From: a virus
Virus record (IMG/VR): IMGVR_UViG_3300045051_001523
Location: 1 to 22,621 of that record
DNA length: 22,621 nt
Reading direction: 5' to 3' (one strand)
Part shown: positions 7,218 to 12,430 of the stretch, one piece after another
How the letters are laid out: each line of letters begins with the position of its first letter
Position numbering within the stretch: the stretch's first letter is position 1
Translations under genes and position numbers: made by a program
Notes under the pieces: model-generated
Databases searched by the model: none
What the model was told of the DNA's origin: nothing
The model's input: the letters and a program-made list of their open reading frames with translations, nothing else

Positions 7218-7895
7218 TCACCACCCCGGATAGAGGGCCACCAGCTTGTGCCAGTCGGCGCAGAGGGTGGCATCGGCGCGGATGATCTGTAGGGCGTCGG
7301 CGGCGTGCCAGTTGGACCAGCGGCCCAGCCACGTCTTGTCCGAGGCATCGCTGCGATAGAGGGTGATGATGGTGGCCGCCAGGATGCGCTGGGCCTCGGT
7401 CATATCCTTGATGACCCGGCGGAACTGCTTCAGATCGGCTTCGCCGTTGTAGCCCAGCGGGCGGAAGTGTTCGAGGGTCTTGGGCCTGTCCCTCTCAAGG
7501 TAGAAGGCGCCGGCGCCCTTGTGCTGGGGGTGCCACAGGTGGTGGCGGTTGCAGATGTCCGACAAGTGGTCGCAGAAGGGGCCGCGGTTGCTCCAGAACG
7601 GCGGCTTCACCTCGACGCCGCCGATCTCGGCCAGGGCGACGGCCTCGTTTTCGTCCATGGCCGGGCGCTTGGCCACCAGATCGACCAGCCGCACCTTGGG
7701 GAAGCGGCCGCGGGCGAAGGCCGGGCTGATGGCAGCGAAGGCCGCCAGCGCCACCGGCATGCGGGAATGGTGGATGTAGGCGGATTCGGCCTTGTCCATG
7801 TCGGTGAATTCGAGGGGGCGCAGCGCGCCCTCCCCCTGTAGCTCGACGCCGAATTCCCGGAGGATGGCGGCGGTGTCGTTGGTCCGTCCGAGCAT
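7218..7895 (-). CDS. Hypothetical protein (225 aa)
   Basis: I do not recognise this 225-residue protein. The ATG at 7895 lies four bases after the stop of the XRE regulator gene, with AGGG in range; the open frame farther upstream is a Pro/Arg-rich shadow. The middle of the protein has a dense Cys/His patch (PFCDHLSDICNRHHLWHPQH), which could bind a metal. The C-terminal half is rich in Trp and Arg and mostly helical. No signal peptide or membrane segment is seen. It belongs to the early operon and lies between a regulator and a membrane peptide. Confidence 0.7.
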   Translation of the reverse strand: MLGRTNDTAAILREFGVELQGEGALRPLEFTDMDKAESAYIHHSRMPVALAAFAAISPAFARGRFPKVRLVDLVAKRPAMDENEAVALAEIGGVEVKPPFWSNRGPFCDHLSDICNRHHLWHPQHKGAGAFYLERDRPKTLEHFRPLGYNGEADLKQFRRVIKDMTEAQRILAATIITLYRSDASDKTWLGRWSNWHAADALQIIRADATLCADWHKLVALYPGW

Positions 7896-7899
7896 CGCT

Positions 7900-8394
7900 T
7901 CAGCCCTCCGCGCCGGTGTTGACGTTGCCCAGCACCCTGGCCAGATCGGCGACGCGCTTGCGGATGTCCGGGTCGCGGATGGCGTAATAGGCGCGCACCA
8001 GTTCCAGGGTCTCGCGGGTGGCCATGGGGTCCACGGCGTCCTCGGCGGTGGTGATGGCCGCGCTGCCGGCGGCCTGGGCGGCCGGGCTGGATGCCATGGT
8101 GTCGGCATCCATGCCGTCGAAGAAGAAGCTGACCGGCACATCCAGCACGCGGCCCAGGTCGAACAGGCGCGAGGCGCCGACGCGGTTGGCGCCGCGTTCG
8201 TACTTCTGCACCTGCTGGAAGGTCAGGCCCAAGGCCTCGCCCAGCTTTTCCTGGCTCATGCCCAGCAAAGTGCGGCGCAGGCGGACGCGGGCGCCCACAT
8301 GCTTGTCGATGGGATTGGCGCCGCCGTCGGGCGTGCGGCCCCTGCTGCTGGTACGGCGGCGGGTATTTCGCGTAGAGGTGGTGATTGCGTTCAT
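7900..8394 (-). CDS. XRE-family transcriptional regulator (chromosomal alphaproteobacterial type)
   Basis: This 164-residue protein has a basic, disordered N-terminus (1-28), then an XRE/Cro helix-turn-helix (about 30-90) with GARVRLRRTLLGMSQEKLG, and a following LTFQQVQKYERGANRVG recognition region. A hydrophobic box, VPVSFFFDGM, comes next, and then a helical C-terminal tail. That arrangement is typical of a regulator group found in many alphaproteobacterial chromosomes. The start was set at ATG 8394, after a G-run about 5 bases away, rather than at 8430. It lies in the early operon 26 bases downstream of the 35-residue frame. It could control the operon itself or reprogram host promoters; targets are unknown. 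Confidence 0.85.
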   Translation of the reverse strand: MNAITTSTRNTRRRTSSRGRTPDGGANPIDKHVGARVRLRRTLLGMSQEKLGEALGLTFQQVQKYERGANRVGASRLFDLGRVLDVPVSFFFDGMDADTMASSPAAQAAGSAAITTAEDAVDPMATRETLELVRAYYAIRDPDIRKRVADLARVLGNVNTGAEG

Positions 8395-8420
8395 GATGAC
8401 CCCCCGGTCATGGGTTGAGT

Positions 8421-8528
8421 TCAGGCCCACAGGCGGCGCCGGGCGGCGCGTTTGCGGGCGGGGCGGAGGAACGAGTTGAGAAGTGCGCGGATGGCAAGCA
8501 TGGGCACCTCGGTGGCAAGGGCGGTCAT
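8421..8528 (-). CDS. Small basic peptide (35 aa) coupled to ogr
   Basis: ATG 8528 overlaps the ogr stop codon as ATGA and is preceded by GGGAGAG at about 6 bases, a strong ribosome binding site placed within the ogr coding end. It would give 35 residues: a short hydrophobic helix (about 8-21) followed by a strongly basic tail of nine Arg/Lys in 14 residues. An amphipathic, nucleic-acid-binding or membrane-active peptide is possible. No family is recognised. Confidence 0.45.
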   Translation of the reverse strand: MTALATEVPMLAIRALLNSFLRPARKRAARRRLWA

Positions 8529-8830
8529 GCCGTCTCTCCCGTGGGTGTTACGGCGGCGAACATGTCCGTCTGGTTGGGATCGGGCTCGGGATCACCGCGG
8601 CGTGCGGTGAACGACCGGCCCAGCGGAATGACGATGTCCGGGTTGGGCAGCGACGACGGCACCAGCGTGCGCACCGGGGTCAGCGCGGCGACGAAGATGT
8701 GGCCGCACTCGGCCTTGCCGCAGACGTAGCGGATCTCGCGATAGGTCAGGGTGATCTGTTCGCTGTTCAGCGTGTAGCAGCGGCAGCCGCAATGCGGGCA
8801 CAGCGTGACGTTGTTGCCCATGGGCTTCAT
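8525..8830 (-). CDS. ogr: Ogr/Delta-type zinc-finger activator of phage late genes
   Basis: This 101-residue protein has the Ogr/Delta zinc module: C11-x2-C14, about 22 residues, then C37-x4-C42. The segment YVCGKAECGHIF matches the QCQNVNCSATF region of P2 Ogr. In P2 and P4 these proteins activate late promoters by binding about 55 bases upstream and contacting the alpha subunit of RNA polymerase. After the zinc finger the protein has a longer, Pro-rich tail than P2 Ogr (72 residues). It starts at ATG 8830 in an ATGA overlap with the upstream gene. In P2 ogr follows gene D; here it is in the early operon, about 2.2 kb from D and separated from it by the divergent repressor gene. Confidence 0.9.
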   Translation of the reverse strand: MKPMGNNVTLCPHCGCRCYTLNSEQITLTYREIRYVCGKAECGHIFVAALTPVRTLVPSSLPNPDIVIPLGRSFTARRGDPEPDPNQTDMFAAVTPTGETA

Positions 8831-9285
8831 CGCGCACCCCCGGTGGCCAGGAATTGGGCGATGCACACCATGGCCTGGGTCAGCTCGCGCCGGACCGTCG
8901 GCCATTCGCTGTGGTCGATGCGCAGGTCGGCCCAGGCGGCGGCCAGGGCGGCGGCGCCTTCCACCACCTCTTTCAGCGTCTCGCCGGCCGGCGCGGCGCC
9001 GTCGACGCGGAAGGCGCCGGCCAGCCCGGCCTGTAACAGCAGCGGCGCGGCGAAGTCCGGCCCCAGCACGTCCATCAGCACGATGCCGGTGGCCAGATCG
9101 GGCAGGGTGGCGCGGCCCAGGTAGCGTTGCACCGTCGCCTCGGACCGGCCGCAGACCAGCGCCAGCGCCTCGGTATTGGCGACCCGCTGGCCCGGCCCGA
9201 TGGCGGCGCGCAGCACGGTGGGGAAGACTTCCCGCACTTGTGCGACTTTTTCCCGCCAGTTGCTGCATTTTTGGCGCATCGCCAT
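8827..9285 (-). CDS. Probable HTH regulatory protein (CII-like?)
   Basis: This 152-residue protein starts at ATG 9285 after GGGAG; the longer open frame up to 9657 is a shadow of the ner gene. Residues about 28-60 (VANTEALALVCGRSEATVQRYL) look like a helix-turn-helix. The following part, LPDLATGIVLMDVLGPDFAAPLL, resembles the hydrophobic helices after the HTH in phage CII-type proteins. The C-terminal half is Ala-rich and helical. It lies second in the early operon, between Ner and Ogr, where a lysis-lysogeny regulator or replication-timing protein would be expected. The family is uncertain. Confidence 0.6.
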   Translation of the reverse strand: MAMRQKCSNWREKVAQVREVFPTVLRAAIGPGQRVANTEALALVCGRSEATVQRYLGRATLPDLATGIVLMDVLGPDFAAPLLLQAGLAGAFRVDGAAPAGETLKEVVEGAAALAAAWADLRIDHSEWPTVRRELTQAMVCIAQFLATGGAR

Positions 9286-9299
9286 AGCGTATTGTCTCC

Positions 9300-9578
9300 C
9301 TAGCCGCGGCGGCGGTTGTCGATGCGGGTGGCGGCGCCGCCATCGATCTCGGGGGCGCGCCAGCGGTCGGGCCACAACTCCCACAGGGGAACCCGCAGGA
9401 AGTCCGAGATGGCGCGTTCGCCAGGGGTGTTGCGGGCGGCCAGCGCCCGCTGGCAGGCCTTGGGGTGCAGGCCGTTGTCTTCGGCCAGCAGCTTCAGGGT
9501 CTTGCCCTTCTCCTGGATGGCGGCGCGAATGTAACCGCGGCTCCATCCCCTGGGCGTGTTGTCGCTTTGCTGCTGCAT
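9300..9578 (-). CDS. ner: Ner/Nlp-type DNA-binding protein
   Basis: This 92-residue protein matches the Mu Ner/Nlp family: W12 and RGYIRAAIQEKGKTLKLLA form the first helices. A GLHPKACQRAL recognition helix follows, and the diagnostic C-terminal box ISDFLRVPLWELWPDRW comes next. In Mu and D108 Ner binds the early control region and turns down both early and repressor promoters after induction. It is the first gene of the leftward operon, divergent from the S24 repressor gene across a 165-base control region, exactly where a Cro-like negative regulator is expected. A ribosome binding site is weak. Confidence 0.88.
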   Translation of the reverse strand: MQQQSDNTPRGWSRGYIRAAIQEKGKTLKLLAEDNGLHPKACQRALAARNTPGERAISDFLRVPLWELWPDRWRAPEIDGGAATRIDNRRRG

Positions 9579-9605
9579 TTGCCTGTGCGGCCTGTGTCGT
9601 TGCGG

Positions 9606-9627
9606 TATAATTGGTTCCTAGTAACCA
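9606..9627. promoter_or_regulatory. TATAAT box abutting a 16-bp imperfect palindrome (candidate operator)
   Basis: TATAAT lies at 9606-9611 on the plus strand. Directly next to it, 9612-9627 reads TGGTTCCTAGTAACCA, which is TGGTT-x-CTAG-x-AACCA: a dyad with 14 of 16 bases symmetric. A dimeric regulator (Ner or the S24 repressor) bound here would cover the start of transcription. The site is 29 bases upstream of the ner start codon. Confidence 0.5.
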
Positions 9628-9662
9628 GATGGTGTCGCAAAAACGCATCGGTTGCAATCGAA

Positions 9663-9724
9663 AAATCGAACACAGTCGGATTGTCTGGTCGAAATGCGCG
9701 GCGGCACCATGATAAATCGAACAC
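9663..9724 (+). repeat. 11-bp direct repeat, candidate repressor sites
   Basis: AAATCGAACAC occurs at 9663-9673 and again at 9714-9724, 51 bases apart (about five helical turns). Related partial copies (CAATCGA at 9655-9661, GGTCGAAAT at 9688-9696) lie between or beside them. The second copy ends 19 bases before the presumed GTG start of the repressor. Repeated sites spaced on one helix face suit cooperative repressor binding. Confidence 0.45.
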
Positions 9725-9743
9725 TACCAATGGGTTGGCTGGC

Positions 9744-10661
9744 GTGACTGATCTGTTTTCACAGCGGCTGGGGGCGGCGAGAAGCCGCATTGGGGCAACG
9801 GTCACCGCCATCGCCCAGGAATGCGGCGTCAACCGGGGGACGTGGAACCGGTACGAAAGCGGCGCCAATCGACCGGATGCGGATACCCTGGCGGTGCTGC
9901 ACGCCAAGGGCATCGACATCAATTGGCTGCTGAGCGGCGAGGGCGAGATGCTACGCGGCGCGCCGCCGCACGCGGATGGTATGGTGCCGGTGGTCGGTCT
10001 GGCGGAATGCGGCCTGCGCGGCTGGTACCAGGAAGCGCCAACCGGCCTGTTCGCCTCGGCGCCGCCGGCGGTGGCCGCCGATGCGGGCGCCCTGGCGGTG
10101 ATCGCCATCGGCGACTCCATGCGCCCAGCCGGCATCAGGCCGGGGGATTTGGTATTCTGCCAAAGCGCCGATCAGCATCAGCCGGGCGAAAGCGTGCTGG
10201 TCGAATTGGTCGACGGCACCATGTCGATCAAGCAATTGATGGGCACCACGACGGGGTGGATCGCGCTACAGGGCTGGCTGGACGCCGAAGAGGGCGGGGT
10301 GCAGATGCCCTATCAGGACGAACGCCGCCGCGACCAGATCCGGCGCATCTGGCGGGTGGCGCTGGTGCAGCCCGGGCTGGCGCAACAGGTGACCCCGGGC
10401 AGCGCCGCCGAAACCGAATTTTCCCAGGAAGACCGCCTGTACGAGATCGCCACCCGCACGACGCTGCGCTGGTACGACAAGGCGGATGTGGCGCCGCCGC
10501 CGCCGGACGTGCTGGCCGGCATGATCAGCCGGGCCGCGCGCCTGCTGCGCGGACGCCAGGGCTTTCAGCTCAAGACCGATGGCGAACTGGAAATGGAAGT
10601 TCAGGTCATGCTGGACCAGGCCCGCGCCATGCTGTCCGCGTCCGGGTGGAAACCAAAGTAA
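9744..10661 (+). CDS. CI/LexA-like S24 phage repressor
   Basis: This 305-residue protein is the likely lysogeny repressor. The N-terminus is an XRE-type helix-turn-helix (about 5-65, with ECGVNRGTWNRYESG and the INWLLSGEG close typical of Bet/CI-like repressors). An S24 self-cleaving domain follows: a candidate cleavage site at Cys89-Gly90 (GLAECG; UmuD also cleaves at Cys-Gly), Ser125 in AIGDSMRPAGIRPGDLVF and Lys163 in GTMSIKQL. Thus RecA-driven induction after DNA damage is expected. About 85 residues follow the peptidase domain as an extra helical tail. No ATG exists in frame near the start: GTG 9744 was chosen, TTG 9735 is possible, and neither has a ribosome binding site, so the message may be leaderless. 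It is divergent from ner. Confidence 0.88.
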   Translation: MTDLFSQRLGAARSRIGATVTAIAQECGVNRGTWNRYESGANRPDADTLAVLHAKGIDINWLLSGEGEMLRGAPPHADGMVPVVGLAECGLRGWYQEAPTGLFASAPPAVAADAGALAVIAIGDSMRPAGIRPGDLVFCQSADQHQPGESVLVELVDGTMSIKQLMGTTTGWIALQGWLDAEEGGVQMPYQDERRRDQIRRIWRVALVQPGLAQQVTPGSAAETEFSQEDRLYEIATRTTLRWYDKADVAPPPPDVLAGMISRAARLLRGRQGFQLKTDGELEMEVQVMLDQARAMLSASGWKPK

Positions 10662-10843
10662 TATTGCGCAACGGATAGACGTGGCGCATACAAGCGCCTG
10701 CATCCAATCGCCGTAACCGGCGTGGGTGCGGGCCATTGGCAGTGGCCCATTCCCAAAAGGGTGACTGGTAAAGCGACGACCCCCAACCGTGTCAGTTCAC
10801 GGCTCCGCCGGTACTGCCCGGGCAGCATTGTTACGTTTGGGGG
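10662..10843. other. Noncoding gap after the repressor gene
   Basis: No credible gene is seen here. At 10730-10748 GGGCCATTGGCAGTGGCCC can fold into an 8-bp stem (one G-T pair) with a 3-base loop and might end repressor transcription, although no T-run follows. At 10814-10825 there is a perfect 12-bp palindrome, CTGCCCGGGCAG, 25 bases before the small plus-strand gene, a possible operator for it. Confidence 0.4.
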
Positions 10844-10849
10844 ATGTTG

Positions 10850-10999
10850 ATGGATTTACAAGGGGAAATTGCGGCATTGATGGCTTTGTCGGAAAACAAA
10901 AAGCCGCCCGTTTCACATCGCGTTATGTCCTGTTTTCCATTCGTTGTTGGACTATTTCTCGCGGTAGCTTCTGCTATTGCTATCACCACCGAAGATTGA
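10850..10999 (+). CDS. Small membrane peptide (49 aa), possible moron
   Basis: ATG 10850 is preceded by TTTGGGGGA at about 5 bases; an in-frame ATG at 10844 overlaps that G-run and is less likely. The 49 codons encode a polar helix (MDLQGEIAALMALSENKK), a short linker and a hydrophobic segment (CFPFVVGLFLAVASAIAI) long enough to cross the membrane, ending in TTED. Codons such as TTA, ATT and TCT make it less GC-rich than the tail genes beside it, which suggests separate origin. It is read toward the tail operon and ends 11 bases from the stop of gene D. It could act in superinfection exclusion or be a toxin-like membrane peptide; no family is recognised. Confidence 0.6.
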   Translation: MDLQGEIAALMALSENKKPPVSHRVMSCFPFVVGLFLAVASAIAITTED

Positions 11000-11001
11000 T
11001 C

Positions 11002-11027
11002 GTGGCGCGTTTATTCTCCTGCGCCAC
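11002..11027. terminator. Hairpin between converging genes, possible bidirectional terminator
   Basis: GTGGCGC (11002-11008) pairs perfectly with GCGCCAC (11021-11027) across a 12-base loop. The hairpin lies three bases after the stop of the plus-strand small gene and spans the TAA of gene D on the minus strand, where two converging transcripts meet. No T-run follows on either strand, so intrinsic termination would be weak. Confidence 0.4.
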
Positions 11028-12009
11028 CATCTTCCCCCATGACCAGTTCCGTGGCCTCGACGGCGGTGGTGAAGCCGCTGCCGTCCATGCTGTGCGTTAC
11101 CGGGCCGGTCAGCCAGTTGATGGACGTGATCTCGGACCGCCAGCCCGTCAGGGTCAGCGGCGCGCTGGCGCACACGCTGGCGTCGCCGATGGCCAGTGTC
11201 ACGCTGAAGGTATGGCACTGCGACTTCTGGCGGTTCCAGGCGGCGTCGGCGGCGGCCTGGGCCTCGGCCTTGGTCGGATAGGTGCGCTTCAGCGTCTTCA
11301 CCGATCCTTCGGCGCCGGCCAGGGCGAAACAGGTGGTGCCGCTGGTGGTATCGACCCACTTGGCCTGGATGCCGGTCTGGCTGCCGTCGCGGTCGCTGGC
11401 GCGGAAGGAATGGCTGTCGCCCTGTTTGCGGCTGATCGTCACCGCCGGCAGCACGCCGCCGCTGGCGGTGATGCCGCGTCCCCAGGGCACGAACACCAGA
11501 TGGCCGGATTTGATGGTGCCGACGGCGCCGTAATCCTTGGCCAGCCGGGTGACCAGATTGGCGTCGGATTCATGGGTCTGCGACAGGTGGGTGATGGCGG
11601 TGGCCGCCAGCTTGGGGTGGATCGCCGGCACCAGGCCGTTGCGTTCGGCGATGGTGGTCAGCACCGCGCCCAGGGTGGTGGCGTTATAGCTGGCCTCGCG
11701 GCTTTGCTTCAGGCTGTCGCGGAAGTCGGCGCTGTGGCCGACGATGACGATGGTGTCGACCGGGCCGTCTTCGCCGACCTCGTCGACCACAAAGGTGCCC
11801 TTGTCCACCAGCCCGCGTTCGCGCCAGCCCAGCGCCACCGCCAGGGTGGCCCCCTTGCGCGGCAGGGCGAACGAGCCCGTGGGATCGGTGATGGCGATCT
11901 CGACCTGATCGGCCTCCATGCCGTCCTTGTCGGTCAGCCGCAGCGAGGCGAGGTTCTTGCCGATGTCCACCGGCGTGCCATCGGCGCTGACGCTGAAAGC
12001 GGGGGTCAC
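11011..12009 (-). CDS. D: Phage late control gene D protein (baseplate hub gpD)
   Basis: This 332-residue protein matches the P2 gpD family, the hub protein at the base of the tail that resembles gp27 of T4. It opens with MTPAFSVSADGTPVDI, followed by the TDPTGSFALPRKGATLAVALGW region. A central ATAITHLSQTHESDANLVTRLAKDYGAV motif and a phage-type AEAQAAADAAWNR helix near the C-terminus also fit. It is somewhat shorter than P2 gpD. The start is a GTG at 12009 overlapping the gpU stop as GTGA. It is the last gene of the tail operon. In P2, ogr follows D; here a small gene on the other strand follows. Confidence 0.93.
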   Translation of the reverse strand: MTPAFSVSADGTPVDIGKNLASLRLTDKDGMEADQVEIAITDPTGSFALPRKGATLAVALGWRERGLVDKGTFVVDEVGEDGPVDTIVIVGHSADFRDSLKQSREASYNATTLGAVLTTIAERNGLVPAIHPKLAATAITHLSQTHESDANLVTRLAKDYGAVGTIKSGHLVFVPWGRGITASGGVLPAVTISRKQGDSHSFRASDRDGSQTGIQAKWVDTTSGTTCFALAGAEGSVKTLKRTYPTKAEAQAAADAAWNRQKSQCHTFSVTLAIGDASVCASAPLTLTGWRSEITSINWLTGPVTHSMDGSGFTTAVEATELVMGEDGGAGE

Positions 12010-12428
12010 GGCATGCTGTCCATCAGATGGCCCAGCAGGGCGGCGTCGTCATCGGGATAGCGTTTCAGGGTCAGGCTGAAGGTCAGCTTTTGCGGATAGC
12101 CGTTGCGCAGCATGTGGGAGCGGCCTTCCTCGATACTGGTGATGACCCACTTGCCCAGCACGTCGCCGGTGCCAGCGGTCAGAATCCACACGCGGCCCGA
12201 CGCCATCATCTCGCGCAGCTTGTCCAGTTGCTCGGGGCCGCCGGTGATGGGCGGGGCCAAGGTGCCGTCGACGGTGATGGTGTCGTCACCGGGGCCGCAA
12301 TTCTGGCTGGCGGCGGCAACACCGACACGGGCCTTGCTTTCCCAACGCTGGCTGGTGCTGCGCTTGATGGCCTCGAACGGTGCGGTCTGGATGGAAAAGG
12401 AGAACAGGCCCAGGCTCATCATCGGCAT
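12006..12428 (-). CDS. U: Phage tail protein gpU
   Basis: This 140-residue protein fits the P2 gpU family of tail-completion proteins, which act at the end of the tail tube. Typical features are the start MMSLGLFSFSIQTAPFEAIKRSTSQRW, a central GPEQLDKLREMMASG region and the end LTFSLTLKRYPDDD. It is flanked by T upstream (two bases between stop and start) and D downstream (GTGA overlap), the P2 order T-U-D. ATG 12428 was used; ATGs at codons 3 and 4 are alternatives. Confidence 0.93.
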   Translation of the reverse strand: MPMMSLGLFSFSIQTAPFEAIKRSTSQRWESKARVGVAAASQNCGPGDDTITVDGTLAPPITGGPEQLDKLREMMASGRVWILTAGTGDVLGKWVITSIEEGRSHMLRNGYPQKLTFSLTLKRYPDDDAALLGHLMDSMP

Positions 12429-12430
12429 GG

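Larger units (their letters stand above)
9579..9743. promoter_or_regulatory. Divergent control region between ner and the repressor gene
   Basis: This 165-base gap separates the repressor (plus) and ner (minus) start codons and is more AT-rich than the genes around it. It contains a TATAAT box, a palindrome next to it and a direct repeat, each listed separately. The promoters for lysogeny and early transcription should both lie here, but no -35 box at 16-18 bases from the TATAAT can be assigned with confidence on either strand. Confidence 0.7.

Noticed and set aside
7039-7332. Longer 97-residue version of the small membrane protein
   Set aside because: The extra N-terminus is Arg/Pro-rich shadow of the upstream gene; the internal ATG at 7215 fits operon spacing and gives a clean membrane protein.
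8827-9657. Long 276-codon version of the putative HTH regulator
   Set aside because: The region above 9285 is covered by the ner gene in another frame and reads as low-complexity His/Arg/Pro sequence.
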